From NCBI RefSeq assembly GCF_018614875.1, contig NZ_JAGGNW010000002.1, positions 124,001 to 188,000 of the forward strand: a stretch of 64,000 nucleotides of DNA, read 5' to 3'. Shown in pieces: positions 37,672 through 47,346 of the stretch (position 1 is the first letter of the stretch; each line of letters opens with the position of its first letter). This stretch comes from Variovorax paradoxus (GTDB lineage: Bacteria; Pseudomonadota; Gammaproteobacteria; Burkholderiales; Burkholderiaceae_C). The notes beneath the pieces are model-generated. The model was not told where the DNA came from, ran no database searches, and was given only the letters and a program-made list of their open reading frames with translations. A program made the translations under genes and the position numbers.

Positions 37672-38933
37672 GAAGGCCTCGGGAAGGGACCGCGAACCAG
37701 CCGCGCGAGCGGAAAGAAGCCGAACAGCGCACGCATCCGCACCTCGTAGAGCAGGAGGTCGGAAAAGGCGGCAATGAAGAAGACGTAGTGCGGCTTGCCG
37801 GGAAAGATCGAAACCACGGCGCCGTACGACAGCAGCCGCAGCGCCACCTCGGCCAGCGCCCACCATCCCAGCGAGCCGATCGATACCTTGAGCGCGAGCA
37901 GCATCTCGTGGTGGACCGTGTAGGTGCGCAGCAGGAAGTAGGGTGTCATGCACAGGAAGATCTCGAGCGCCGTGCGCCCGACCTTCAACAGCGGCGCGGC
38001 GGCCGTGATCAGGATGGCAAGCGCGGCGAAGAGGGCGCAGCCCAGCAGGAACGACTGCTTCGCCAGCCGCAGCTGCGAGCCGTCGAAGTGGGCGGCATCG
38101 ATGCCCAGCATGGGGCGTGTCTTGGTGTAGAGAAAGGCCTGCACGAACTGCGACGGAGCCTCCGCCAGCAGGAACGCGATCTTGAACGCGCCCACATACG
38201 CGAGCGGCATGAAGAAGGCCACCACCAGCAGGTCCGACTTGCGAAGCAGGAACATCAGCAGCGAATACGTGCTGGCACTGCCCTGGGAGGCGAGGCCGAG
38301 CGCGGGGCGTCCGCTCGGCGGGCCCGCGGCCCAGCCGGGGTACATGCTGGCCGCGCCCACGAGAAGGAAGGCCAGCAGGTTGATGACCAGCAGCTGCGTC
38401 GTCCGCAGCTCGGCGCCCCACGCGGCGAAGGCCGCCACGCCCAGCACCAGGATGGTCGAACGAATGCCTCCCTCCAGGTTGAGCAGGCCGGCATGGCCGA
38501 GTCCCCGGCTGTACGAAAGGCGCAAGCTCGTGAACGAAAAGACCACGAGCGCCGCCGTCATCAGCACGAAGGGCGCGCCGGCCAAAGGCAGGTGCTGGAA
38601 CCGCAGGATGACGGCGCTCAGCAGCGTGGCCAGCGGAAGCCCGATGGCCAGCGTGCGGACCACGTCGCCGCGGCGTACGCCCGCGGGCTCGGTGGCGGCA
38701 TGGCGCGCGAAAAGCAGCGAACTGCCCAGCGTTGCAACGACCAGCGCCACTTCCAGCACCGACTGGTAGATCGAATACTCGCCGAAGTCCGCCGGCGAGA
38801 CATGCGCGGCCATCAGGAACAGCGCCAGGAAGCCCGATAGATAGACATAGAGCCGCGAAGCCAGCGCCCCCATGCCGCCAAGCCGCACCGCGCGCGCGCC
38901 GGCGAGTTCGACGGTGCGGAGGAGGAAGTTCAT
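37668..38933 (-). CDS. Wzx-like oligosaccharide flippase
   Basis: Polytopic membrane protein of 421 residues with about twelve hydrophobic segments and the start GGMGALASRLYVYLSGFLALFLMAAHVSPADFGEYSIYQSV, typical of polysaccharide-transporter flippases. It should move undecaprenyl-linked repeat units to the periplasm for Wzy polymerisation. GGAGGAAG precedes ATG 38933. It is coupled to the WcaI-like gene by an ATGA overlap. Sequence conservation in this family is low, so the call rests on topology and context. Confidence 0.85.
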   Translation of the reverse strand: MNFLLRTVELAGARAVRLGGMGALASRLYVYLSGFLALFLMAAHVSPADFGEYSIYQSVLEVALVVATLGSSLLFARHAATEPAGVRRGDVVRTLAIGLPLATLLSAVILRFQHLPLAGAPFVLMTAALVVFSFTSLRLSYSRGLGHAGLLNLEGGIRSTILVLGVAAFAAWGAELRTTQLLVINLLAFLLVGAASMYPGWAAGPPSGRPALGLASQGSASTYSLLMFLLRKSDLLVVAFFMPLAYVGAFKIAFLLAEAPSQFVQAFLYTKTRPMLGIDAAHFDGSQLRLAKQSFLLGCALFAALAILITAAAPLLKVGRTALEIFLCMTPYFLLRTYTVHHEMLLALKVSIGSLGWWALAEVALRLLSYGAVVSIFPGKPHYVFFIAAFSDLLLYEVRMRALFGFFPLARLVRGPFPRPS

Positions 38934-38964
38934 GGCTGTGCCTGGGTGCGCGTGGTGTGCGGCG

Positions 38965-39903
38965 TCATTTCGGCTCGGTGGCGCCGGCGAAGCGTCCACC
39001 GCTCGAGGGGCGCTGCCGCAGCAGGCGGACGCCGAAGGCCCAGTTCTTGGCCCGGCGCGCCTGCAGCAGCGCATAGGTCAGCGCCGCGGCCGTGCGCACC
39101 CGGCCGTGCAGTACGTGCCCCATCGCCATCTTCGCGCTGCCCTGGAAGTGCAGGGCCAGCACGTTCACCACTTCGCCCGCGGGCGTGACCAGGCAGGGCT
39201 GGCCGTCGAAGAACACGATGCGCTTGGCGCCTCCCCGAACCTGGAATTCGTTCGCCATCAGGTTGCGCCCGCCGTTCATGTTGTGGTCGATCACGCGCCC
39301 GGCGAACACCCGGTTGATGGGCGCCGCGTTGCCGCTCGCGTGAGCCCAGAGATGGAGCAGGGTCATGTCCGACACCCCGCCGCGCACGCCCCTGGCGGCA
39401 AACCGGGCCGCGATCGCGCGCAGCCTTCTGCGGCCGAAGGACGTTGCGTAGGTGTTGAGCAGGAACGCGATGAACTGCTGCAGGCCCGCCGCGGTCCAGT
39501 AGCTGACGTGCGGCGATATCTGGCAGGGGTCCCAGCCGTGGCCCGGCTGCATGTACGAGCCGGAGAAATCCGCCTTGCCCGCCACGCGCCGGATGTGCGC
39601 GCCGATGCCCTGGAACAGCAGCACGTCGCTGTCGATCAGGACGAACTCGCGGCACTCGGGATGGGCCCTGAGGTATTCCGACAGCAGGAAGTAGCGCCGG
39701 AAGCAGATCTTCTCGAACTCCGGCGAATTGCTCGACAGGTGCACATAGGTGCGGCACAGGCGCTCGTAGCCTGGCCCGGCATCGGTGCCCGACAGCACGA
39801 TCAGCGGCTCCTGGGCACGTGCCGCGGATTCGCGGCACAGCAGCAGGGACTTGTTCAGGCGGTCTTCCACCACGATGAAGACAAGGGCGTTGTTCATGGT
39901 CAT
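38965..39903 (-). CDS. Putative GT-A fold glycosyltransferase
   Basis: Protein of 312 residues of no firmly recognised family. Residues 95-105 read FVLIDSDVLLFQGIG, a DxD-type motif like the metal site of GT-A enzymes, and the N-terminus alternates strands and helices as in a nucleotide-sugar fold. Later blocks ISPHVSYWTAAGLQQFI and GGVSDMTLLHLW resemble acceptor-side regions of such enzymes. It lies between the flippase and the fucosidase-like gene in the array. The start may be ATG 39903 or ATG 39897, and neither has a good ribosome site. Confidence 0.65.
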   Translation of the reverse strand: MTMNNALVFIVVEDRLNKSLLLCRESAARAQEPLIVLSGTDAGPGYERLCRTYVHLSSNSPEFEKICFRRYFLLSEYLRAHPECREFVLIDSDVLLFQGIGAHIRRVAGKADFSGSYMQPGHGWDPCQISPHVSYWTAAGLQQFIAFLLNTYATSFGRRRLRAIAARFAARGVRGGVSDMTLLHLWAHASGNAAPINRVFAGRVIDHNMNGGRNLMANEFQVRGGAKRIVFFDGQPCLVTPAGEVVNVLALHFQGSAKMAMGHVLHGRVRTAAALTYALLQARRAKNWAFGVRLLRQRPSSGGRFAGATEPK

Positions 39904-39907
39904 TTCG

Positions 39908-40834
39908 TCAGGGCCGGGGTGTTGTGGCGTTGCGGACCAGCGCGACGTGCGCCGGGAGAAATCGGAAGTCGGCATCCAGCGGCAGGTCGAGCGTGAACAG
40001 CCCGCCGCGCGCGTTCGCCTCGGCGATCCAACTGCGCACCTGGGCGGCCGTGAAGCGCGGCGGCGTCGGCTGGCCCCACGAGGCGCCGAGCGGCGTCAAT
40101 ACGTGAAACACCAGCTCCGACGGCGGCCCGCTGCTGAATTGCGCGGGCGGCTGCATGAACTCGCCGGCCATCAGGTTCTGGCATGGCGCGGCCTTGGCGC
40201 TGAAGCGCGCCGGGCCTTCGCCGGCATTGAAGGCCAGCCACCGGTCGGGAGCGCCGCTGCGTGCCGCGGCACACAGCGCATCCCAGCCGCCCGGCGAGAT
40301 GCCCGTGGTGTTGTAGACACCATCGAACCACCAGCCCCTGGCCAGCGCGCCGTAGTGCTCCGACCAATCGCGCACCACCGCGGCCCATGCGGCGACGAAG
40401 GGCGCCGGCGGCGGCTCCTGCTCGGAGACGTCGCCCAGGCAATGCATCAGGTAGGGATCTGCCTGGGGCGCGCGAAACGGCAGGTAGAGCACCAGCGAAA
40501 TGCCATGGCTGCGCAGCGCGCGGCCGATCTCCAGCGGCAGGTCGCGCGGCGGCCGGTTCGCGGCACTGCGCGGGCACAGCGTTTCCAGCGCCGCATTCGG
40601 CGCAATGTACTGGCCGTTGTTCTGCCCGAGCGTCAAGATGAGATGGGACGCACGCATCTGCACGAGCGATGCCGCAAAGGCATCGACGTCGAAGCGGGCG
40701 GCATCGGCGATCGACTGCCTGTCGGGCAGGTAGTGCACCATCACGCCGAAGCCCGTGGCCGCCGACGCCGCGCAGCCGGCGCAGAGAAGCCCGGCCGCGA
40801 GCAGCCGTCGAAGAGCGCCTGTGATGCGCGTCAT
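39908..40834 (-). CDS. Secreted fucosidase-like (GH29-like) protein
   Basis: Exported protein of 308 residues. The N-terminus is a Sec signal peptide (MTRITGALRRLLAAGLLCAGCAASA). The block HYGALARGWWFDGVYNTTG near residue 170 resembles the nucleophile region (WFDG) of alpha-L-fucosidases, and ASHLILTLGQNNGQY resembles the early barrel strands. It is shorter than typical GH29 enzymes and lacks their C-terminal beta domain. It lies among fucose-polysaccharide genes and could trim or release polymer in the periplasm. It is coupled to the upstream glycosyltransferase by ATGA. Confidence 0.62.
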   Translation of the reverse strand: MTRITGALRRLLAAGLLCAGCAASAATGFGVMVHYLPDRQSIADAARFDVDAFAASLVQMRASHLILTLGQNNGQYIAPNAALETLCPRSAANRPPRDLPLEIGRALRSHGISLVLYLPFRAPQADPYLMHCLGDVSEQEPPPAPFVAAWAAVVRDWSEHYGALARGWWFDGVYNTTGISPGGWDALCAAARSGAPDRWLAFNAGEGPARFSAKAAPCQNLMAGEFMQPPAQFSSGPPSELVFHVLTPLGASWGQPTPPRFTAAQVRSWIAEANARGGLFTLDLPLDADFRFLPAHVALVRNATTPRP

Positions 40835-41919
40835 TGCACGGCCCCGGCCAGCGAGACCGCCTCGCGCTTGAGCATGAGATAGCGCCTGGCCACCGTGCCG
40901 GGCGCGCAGGCCTCGGCATGTAGCCAGGCGGGGTGCGTGTCCCGATGCTTGGCCAGGTGCTGCGACAGCTGGCCCAGATCGCAGGGCTCGCTGCCGATGA
41001 AGAAGCCGTAGCCGCCGAACAGCTCCCGGTGCACCGGAATGTCCGAGAGCAGCAGCGGCACGCCCAGCGTGGCTGCTTCGGCGGCCGAGAGATTGAAGCC
41101 CTCGAAGGCGGACAGCGAGATGAAGGCCGTCGCGCCGCAATAGAGCCGGGTCAGTTCCTGGCGCGAGACCAGCCCCCGGTGCCGGACGCAACTGCCAAGG
41201 CCGGGCGCCATGTCGGCGACCATTCTTTTCACCTCGGCCGCGCCATTGCCGGTGATGTCCAGCCAGTCGACCAGCCCCTCGCGCTTCATGCGTTCGAAGA
41301 GCTTCAGCGCGCCGCCGAAATTCTTGTGCGGATAGTAGTGGTAGGACGCGATCAGGTAGCGCTCGCCAGCGGCTGGCGCGTGGGAGGGTCCGGCCGGGGT
41401 GGCTGCGCGCGTCGCCTCCACGGGATTGAAGATGACGGTCGCGTGCTCGCAGCGCCCGAAGTGCCGTTCGAAATCCTGCTGGCTGCTCCGGCTGATGAAG
41501 ACCACGTCGGCCGCGCTGTGCGCGATGCGCCGCAGGCTCCAGTCGAGCCACAGGCGCTTCGTGCGGCTGAAATAGGCAGGGTAGGACCGGTACTGCAGAT
41601 CGTGCACGATCACGATCGAATCCCGGTGGCGCCCGAAAGGCGTGAACGGCAGGAAGTAGTTCGGGAACAGCGAGAACACCTGCTCGCCGGACACCAGCGC
41701 CCGCAGGCGGTGATAGTTGTAGAGCAGGATCTCGACCAGGAACCGGCTCACGTGCAGCCGCCGCGCGGCGGCGAAGATGCGCGGATGCAGTTCGCTGACC
41801 GGCTGGATATGGTCGCCCTTGCACAGGCGCATCCTGCGCAGCAGGAGGTCGGACACGTTCAGCACGCCGCCCGCGCCGCGGTTGAGATGAATGGTGTCGT
41901 AGAACAGGTATTTGTACAT
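40831..41919 (-). CDS. Glycosyltransferase family 4 protein
   Basis: GT-B glycosyltransferase of 362 residues. The N-terminal part has VIVHDLQYRSYPAYFSRTKRLWLDWSLRRIAHSADVV-type acceptor-side sequence with SxxS(Q)DF, and the C-terminal donor site reads ATAFISLSAFEGFNLSAAEAATLGVPLLLSDIPVHREL, the EGFxLxxxEA motif of GT4. It should add a sugar, perhaps mannose given manC, to the lipid-linked repeat. It begins nine bases after the Wzy-like gene stop. ATG at 41919. Confidence 0.88.
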   Translation of the reverse strand: MYKYLFYDTIHLNRGAGGVLNVSDLLLRRMRLCKGDHIQPVSELHPRIFAAARRLHVSRFLVEILLYNYHRLRALVSGEQVFSLFPNYFLPFTPFGRHRDSIVIVHDLQYRSYPAYFSRTKRLWLDWSLRRIAHSAADVVFISRSSQQDFERHFGRCEHATVIFNPVEATRAATPAGPSHAPAAGERYLIASYHYYPHKNFGGALKLFERMKREGLVDWLDITGNGAAEVKRMVADMAPGLGSCVRHRGLVSRQELTRLYCGATAFISLSAFEGFNLSAAEAATLGVPLLLSDIPVHRELFGGYGFFIGSEPCDLGQLSQHLAKHRDTHPAWLHAEACAPGTVARRYLMLKREAVSLAGAVQ

Positions 41920-41927
41920 GGTGAACC

Positions 41928-43262
41928 TCACGCCGCGCCGGAGGCGTACGCTGCCGCCCTGCTGCGCGGCCTGCGGAAGCGCGAGCTCAAGACCCCGGCG
42001 AACGCGGCCGCGATCAGCCCCGACGCCGCGAACGGCCCCCAGCCCAGGATGGGGCCCCGCATGAAGGGCACATAGGCGGCCAGCAGCACCAGCGTGCAGA
42101 GGTAGGAGCCGGACACCACGCCGCGCGGATCGACGAGCTTGTCCAGCAACCGGGCACCGGCCGAGATCGCAAGGCCGAGCATCACCGGCCCCGCCAGCCC
42201 GAAATCGAAGTACGCGGTGGTGAAGGGCGGCAGCGCCAGGTTGCTCTGCGAGAAGTTGGCCAGGATGGTCGGCCATCCCAGCGGATCGAAGTCCGGAAAC
42301 AGCTTCAGGTCCCGCGGCAGGAAGAAGGAGAAGGCCGACAGCAGGTAGCGTCCGAGCCCGAGCTCGGGGTCGGGCGAGCGCTCCAGGATCGTGGCGACGA
42401 TGAACATCGCGTCGAAGTCCTGGCTGTAGGGAAAGGTGGTGAGCGATTCGCCCCAGAAGCTGTCGCGCGACACCAGGTTGAGCACCGGGCCGAGGCCCGC
42501 AATGGCGCCGAAGATCACCAGTGCCAGCATCCAGCGCCGCCTGCGGCCGAAGAAATGAATGAGCAGGGGCAGCAGGCCGATCAGCAGGATCTGCCTGGGC
42601 GTGTTGACGGGGTTCGCTGCAGCGGCGGACATTGCCAGCGCCAGGCCCGCGGCGCACCATGACCAGATCGTCCGGCGGCGCCAGGCGTGGATGGCCAGTG
42701 CCACGAAGCACATCAGCACGAGCAGTTTCGGCAGCATCGAATAGAAGATGAGATCGATCGGAACGCTGACCTCGCCCCCCACGTCGCCGCGCGCGATGAA
42801 GTTCAGTTCCGGGCGGATGAACAGCGACGCGAACGCCGCGACGATGCCGCTCAGCAGCAGCAGGACGGGGTGCGCCACGCCGACCGCCTGCGGTTCGGCC
42901 GCCGGCCTCCGCGCATGCGCCGATGCAGCCGGTGCGCCCGGCTCGTGCATGCCGAACCGGGCGGCTTCCACGCCCGCCATGTACAGCAGCAGGAGCACCA
43001 GCGCCTGCGTGTGCGCCTCGGCCCTGATCACGCCGGTGTCCCAGAAAAAGACATCGGCGGCGATCTGCATGGCCGGCGCCAGCGAGAAGTAGGTGAGGAT
43101 GGTGGCGTAGTGCAGCAGCAGGAACACGCTGGCTCCCGGAGTGCGGAGCATCCACAGCTGCATGAGCGACAGCACGCAGATGGCCGCGTAGCCCCAGGCC
43201 GGGTTGGCCCAGCCGCACAGGAACGCGGTGGCAATGCCGAACCAGAAGCAGAGTGTTCTCAT
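41928..43262 (-). CDS. Wzy-like polysaccharide polymerase
   Basis: Polytopic membrane protein of 444 residues with about ten to twelve hydrophobic segments and one large loop around residues 270-340 (RDSFWGESLTTFPYSQDFDAMFIVATILERSPDPELGLGRYLLSAFSFFLPRDLK). That topology matches O-antigen/EPS repeat-unit polymerases, which have little sequence conservation. The array also has Wzx-, Wza- and Wzc-like genes, so a Wzy is expected here. Start at ATG 43262. Confidence 0.8.
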   Translation of the reverse strand: MRTLCFWFGIATAFLCGWANPAWGYAAICVLSLMQLWMLRTPGASVFLLLHYATILTYFSLAPAMQIAADVFFWDTGVIRAEAHTQALVLLLLYMAGVEAARFGMHEPGAPAASAHARRPAAEPQAVGVAHPVLLLLSGIVAAFASLFIRPELNFIARGDVGGEVSVPIDLIFYSMLPKLLVLMCFVALAIHAWRRRTIWSWCAAGLALAMSAAAANPVNTPRQILLIGLLPLLIHFFGRRRRWMLALVIFGAIAGLGPVLNLVSRDSFWGESLTTFPYSQDFDAMFIVATILERSPDPELGLGRYLLSAFSFFLPRDLKLFPDFDPLGWPTILANFSQSNLALPPFTTAYFDFGLAGPVMLGLAISAGARLLDKLVDPRGVVSGSYLCTLVLLAAYVPFMRGPILGWGPFAASGLIAAAFAGVLSSRFRRPRSRAAAYASGAA

Positions 43263-43300
43263 GGCGTGCCTTGCAGGTGGTGTGTGTGGGAGCGCGCGGC

Positions 43301-44278
43301 TCAGGCGTGCGCGATCTCCTGAACGGGCCGAAGGGCTTCCTGATAGTCCGCATAGGTGCGGCGAAGGCCTTCGGCCAGCGGCACGGTGGCGCGCCATCCG
43401 AGGGCGGCGGCGCACGACACGTCGAGCAGCTTTCTGGGCGCACCGTCCGGCTGCGAGGTGTCGAACCGGATCCGGCCCTGGTAGCCGACGACGTCGCGGA
43501 CCAGCTCCGCCAGCTCGGCGATCGACAGCTCCTCGCCCGCGCCCAGGTTGATGTGGGCGCACATCGGCGTGGTGTGCTTCTCGTAGTCGCTGCGCGTCAG
43601 GTCCATCACCGTGAGACAGCCGTCGGCCATGTCGTCGACGTAGAGGAACTCGCGCCGGGCCCGGCCGGTGCCCCAGATCGCCACCTCGGGCGCGTTGTCG
43701 AGCTTGGCGGTATGGAAGCGCCGGATCATCGCCGGCACGACATGGCTGTTCTCGATGTGGTAATTGTCGCCGGGGCCGTACAGGTTGCACGGCATCACGC
43801 TGCGGTAGTCGATGCCATGGGAGGCTCCGTACTGCCGGTTGTAGCTTTCGCACAGCTTGATGCCAGCGATCTTGGCGATCGCATATGGCTCGTTCGTCGG
43901 CTCGAGCTTGCCACCCAGCAGCGCATGTTCGTGGATGGGCTGCTCGGTAAGCCGCGGGTAAATGCAGCTCGAGCCGAGGAACAGGAGACGCCTGACGTTC
44001 GCAAGGAACGCCTGGTGCGTGACATTGGCAGCGATCAGCAGGTTCTGGTAGATGAACTCCGCGGGATAGGTCATGTTGGCGTGGATGCCGCCGACCTTCG
44101 CCGCTGCCAGATAGACCTGATCGATGCTTTCGGTGGAGAAGAACCGGCGCACAGCCTCCTGATCCAGGAGATCGAGTTCTTCGTGGCTGCGCGTGACGAC
44201 CTCGTGCCCGAGGCCCCGCAAACGCTTCATCAACGACTGGCCCACCATGCCGCGATGACCTGCTACGTAGATACGCAT
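43301..44278 (-). CDS. fcl: GDP-L-fucose synthase
   Basis: Short-chain dehydrogenase of 325 residues that converts GDP-4-keto-6-deoxymannose to GDP-L-fucose. It shows the nucleotide site [11 protein letters not shown], the catalytic Ser in LGSSCIYP near residue 107, and YxxxK in YAIAKIAG near 136. The C-terminal substrate blocks [13 protein letters not shown] and [17 protein letters not shown] are family-specific. The enzyme needs product from Gmd, which is not encoded in the window, so gmd must lie elsewhere. Start at ATG 44278. Confidence 0.95.
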   Translation of the reverse strand: MRIYVAGHRGMVGQSLMKRLRGLGHEVVTRSHEELDLLDQEAVRRFFSTESIDQVYLAAAKVGGIHANMTYPAEFIYQNLLIAANVTHQAFLANVRRLLFLGSSCIYPRLTEQPIHEHALLGGKLEPTNEPYAIAKIAGIKLCESYNRQYGASHGIDYRSVMPCNLYGPGDNYHIENSHVVPAMIRRFHTAKLDNAPEVAIWGTGRARREFLYVDDMADGCLTVMDLTRSDYEKHTTPMCAHINLGAGEELSIAELAELVRDVVGYQGRIRFDTSQPDGAPRKLLDVSCAAALGWRATVPLAEGLRRTYADYQEALRPVQEIAHA

Positions 44279-44335
44279 ATGTTCTTTCGGTTGAAGGTTG
44301 AGATGTCGGGAAGGAAATGCAAGCGCGGGCTGGGC

Positions 44336-45001
44336 CTAGCTCGAGCCGTGCCCGCCGGCCACCACGCGGAAAGTCTTCAGCAGGATTGCGATGTCCTGAT
44401 GGATGGAGAGCGTGACGACGTAGTCCGCGTCCATGGCCACCCGGCGCCGGTAGCTGACCTCGTTGCGCCCGCTGATCTGCCACAGGCCGGTGATGCCGGG
44501 CCGCACGGAGCAGTAGTGGTTCCAGTAGACGCCGTACAGCTCCTTCTGGGCGAACATGCAGGGCCGCGGACCGACCATGCTCATGTCGCCCTTGAGCACG
44601 TTCCAGAACTGCGGCAGTTCGTCGAGGCTGTACTTGCGCAGGAACGCGCCGAAGGGCGTGATGCGGGGGTCGCGGTCGAGCTTCTGGTACATGTCCCATT
44701 GGCGCCGGGCCGCTTCGTCCGTGCGCAGGTAGCGCTCCAGAACCATGTCGGCATCGGGCACCATCGAGCGGAACTTGTAGAAGCTGAAGACGTGTCCGTT
44801 GCGTCCGTAGCGGGGCTGCTTGTAGATCGCCGGGCTGCCGGAGGTCAGCATCACGCCGATCCATATCAGCGCATAGGCCCATCCGAAGAACAGGAAGAAG
44901 CCGCTTGCCATCATGATGTCCAGGCAGCGCTTGGTGCCCATCAGCAGCCGCGAGTTTCCGCGCGGCTGCACGTGGACGTTCGGCGACCGTATCGTGTTCA
45001 T
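44336..45001 (-). CDS. Undecaprenyl-phosphate sugar-1-phosphate transferase
   Basis: Membrane initiating transferase of 221 residues and the short (PglC/WecA-unrelated, bacterial sugar transferase) form. One N-terminal membrane segment (MMASGFFLFFGWAYALIWIGVML) is followed by the catalytic domain with YKFRSMVPDAD, DPRITPFGAFLRKYSLDELPQFWNVLKGDMSMVGPRP and a PGITGLWQISGRNE end. It places the first sugar phosphate on the lipid carrier and starts repeat-unit synthesis. Its start overlaps the wzc stop by four bases. Confidence 0.94.
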   Translation of the reverse strand: MNTIRSPNVHVQPRGNSRLLMGTKRCLDIMMASGFFLFFGWAYALIWIGVMLTSGSPAIYKQPRYGRNGHVFSFYKFRSMVPDADMVLERYLRTDEAARRQWDMYQKLDRDPRITPFGAFLRKYSLDELPQFWNVLKGDMSMVGPRPCMFAQKELYGVYWNHYCSVRPGITGLWQISGRNEVSYRRRVAMDADYVVTLSIHQDIAILLKTFRVVAGGHGSS

Positions 45002-47286
45002 GGTGCCGCTCCGGTAGCCGCGGGACGAGGCAGCTCGGCCGCCGCGCCCGGGTAGTCGTGCATCCTCAGCCGGTAGCCGCCGAAGCGGTAGGCAAGGCTG
45101 CCGTAGTAGCGCCGGCGGGTGTCCAGTGCGTTCAGGACCACGCCCTGGAAGGACGCGCCGGTGTGCCGCAGCAGCTTCATGCTTTCCGACAGATCGCCCA
45201 GCTCGTTCTCGCCGGCGCGCGCCACCATCAGCAGCGTGCCCATGCAGGTCGCCATCTCGGCCGTCTCCGACGCGAGCAGCGCGGGCGGCGCGTCGACCAC
45301 CACCGTGTCGTAGCGCGCTGAAATCTTCTCCAGCAGCAGGGAGAAGGCGTCGCTCGTGAGCAGACCCGTCGGGTCCGCGGGCAGCGAGCCCGTGGTCATC
45401 ACGTCGAGATGCGGCAGGATGCCCTTGTGGATGGCGTTTTCGAGCTCGATGGAGCCCTCGATCAGCTCCGACAGCCCGCCGCGGCGCTTGAGCCCGAAGT
45501 GGGGCGCCAGGCTGCTGCGCCGCAGGTCGGCGTCGATGAGCAGCACGCGCCTGCCGCTGGAGGCGAGCACGGCCGCGAGGTTGGCCGAGATGAAGGTCTT
45601 GCCGGCGCCGGGCGTGGCGCTCGAAATCATGATCCGGTTGTTCGGCGCGCCGGGCATCGCGAACTTCAGCGCGGTGCGCAGCCGCCGCAATCCCTCGAGT
45701 GCCGGGTCTTCCGGATGGCGTGCCGCCAGCAGGTGCACGCCGGGCTTGCCGCTGTGCACGGCGCGGTCGAGCAGGCGCTGCCGGGTGCTCAGCGTGACCG
45801 TGCTGTAGACGGAGAGGCCGGTGTAAGCTTCGATCTCGGCCGGGCTGGCAATGGTGTTGCGCCACGACCTGCGGAAGAACGCCGAGGCCGCCCCGGTGAA
45901 CAGGCCCGCAAGCAGTGCCAGCGCCATGACGATCGCGGCCTTGGGCCGGATCTGCTTTTCCGGCACCAGCGCCTGGTCCAGCACGCGGACGTTGCCGATC
46001 CGTCCTTCCTTCGCGAGCCGCATCTGCAGGGAGCTGTTCAGCAGCGACACGTAGAGGTCGGTGTTCACCTTGATGTCGCGCTGCATGCGCAGCGAGTTCT
46101 GCTGCAGCATCGGCATGCGGCGAATGCGCTGCTCCACCGTGCCGAGCCCCTTCTTGAGCGCGGCGATCTGCGCATCGATCGTCTGCACGCTCGGATCCCT
46201 GGCCGTGAAGCGCTCGGTGAGCTCGAGCCGCTTCTGGGTCGCATCGAAGAGCTTCGTCTGCAGTTCGACGTTCTGCATCAGCGCGTTGCGCGCCTCGTCG
46301 TCGAGGCTGATGGTCCCGTTCTGGTTGCGGTACTGGTTGTAGCTCTCCTCGGACTGTTCGAGTTGCTGCTTGAGCTTTGGCAGCTCGGTGCCCAGGAAGT
46401 TGAGCGCGCGCTGTGCCTGGGCCGTCTTCTGGTCGATGTTCACCCGCACGTAGAGCCGCGCCACCTCGTTGAGCAGGTTCGCCAGCTGCACCCGGTCGCC
46501 GTCGCGCCAGCTCACGTCCATGATCGAGGACTGCTTGCCTTTTTCGATCACGCGAAGGTCCTTCTGCAGTTCGAGCAGGGTGAGCTGCTTCGATTGGCGG
46601 ACCAGTTCGAAGGCCGCCCCCGGCCGGCCCGAGATGGAGCCCACCAGCAGGTGGATCGGCCCGAGCGGAGTCTGCGCATCGAGCGGCTCGCCGACCTTGC
46701 CCTCGATGGGCGTGGCCAGCTTGGATTGGGTGAGGGTGTACGCGCCGTTCGCCTTCGCGGTCAGCAGGAAGCGCTTGCCCTCGAGCTCGGTCGGCACATC
46801 CATTTGCGCCACCACGATCTGCTCCTTGCCGCTGACGTAGCCCGACAGGCCCGCGAAGCCCGGCTCGGAGAGCGTCTTCGCGCGCCGCGCCAGCCAGGGG
46901 CCGACGACCGGGATGTAGAGCGGCTGCGCCTCGATATACAGCTTGGTGTCCTCGATCGCCTGTTCGAGCACCAGGCGCGATCTCAGGATCTCGGCCTCGC
47001 CCGCGGTCGGCGTCTTGGCGTTCAGGGCGCTGCTCGCCGAATCGCCGACCAGCGTGCCGCCCGAGCGTTCGGCATCCTCGACCTGGATCAGCACGTTGGC
47101 TTCGTACACGCGCGGGCCGAACATCGTGTAAGCCGCCCCGATCAGCAACGCGACGGCGGTGATCTTCACGATGGTCCATCGGCTGTCGAGCAGCAGGTCG
47201 ACATGTTCCCTGAGCTTCGACGGGGGATGGTCCGAGGCCGCCGGATCGAGAGGTGCGGGAATCAGGGGTTGCCAGTGCGCGTTCAT
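44998..47286 (-). CDS. wzc: Wzc-type polysaccharide co-polymerase and tyrosine autokinase
   Basis: Inner-membrane protein of 762 residues. Two membrane helices (about 38-58 and 435-455) flank a large periplasmic coiled-coil domain. The cytosolic kinase has Walker A ATPGAGKT near 545, Walker A' LLIDADLRR near 570 and Walker B VVVDAPP near 650. The C-terminus holds a tyrosine cluster (RRRYYGSLAYRFGGYRLRMHDY) for autophosphorylation. It controls chain length and export together with Wza, and is coupled to the sugar transferase gene. Confidence 0.95.
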   Translation of the reverse strand: MNAHWQPLIPAPLDPAASDHPPSKLREHVDLLLDSRWTIVKITAVALLIGAAYTMFGPRVYEANVLIQVEDAERSGGTLVGDSASSALNAKTPTAGEAEILRSRLVLEQAIEDTKLYIEAQPLYIPVVGPWLARRAKTLSEPGFAGLSGYVSGKEQIVVAQMDVPTELEGKRFLLTAKANGAYTLTQSKLATPIEGKVGEPLDAQTPLGPIHLLVGSISGRPGAAFELVRQSKQLTLLELQKDLRVIEKGKQSSIMDVSWRDGDRVQLANLLNEVARLYVRVNIDQKTAQAQRALNFLGTELPKLKQQLEQSEESYNQYRNQNGTISLDDEARNALMQNVELQTKLFDATQKRLELTERFTARDPSVQTIDAQIAALKKGLGTVEQRIRRMPMLQQNSLRMQRDIKVNTDLYVSLLNSSLQMRLAKEGRIGNVRVLDQALVPEKQIRPKAAIVMALALLAGLFTGAASAFFRRSWRNTIASPAEIEAYTGLSVYSTVTLSTRQRLLDRAVHSGKPGVHLLAARHPEDPALEGLRRLRTALKFAMPGAPNNRIMISSATPGAGKTFISANLAAVLASSGRRVLLIDADLRRSSLAPHFGLKRRGGLSELIEGSIELENAIHKGILPHLDVMTTGSLPADPTGLLTSDAFSLLLEKISARYDTVVVDAPPALLASETAEMATCMGTLLMVARAGENELGDLSESMKLLRHTGASFQGVVLNALDTRRRYYGSLAYRFGGYRLRMHDYPGAAAELPRPAATGAAP

Positions 47287-47346
47287 GGGGTCACCTTTTT
47301 GGGTTGCCTGGACAGAGGGAGCGAATGGGTGTTGCGCGGGGCACGC

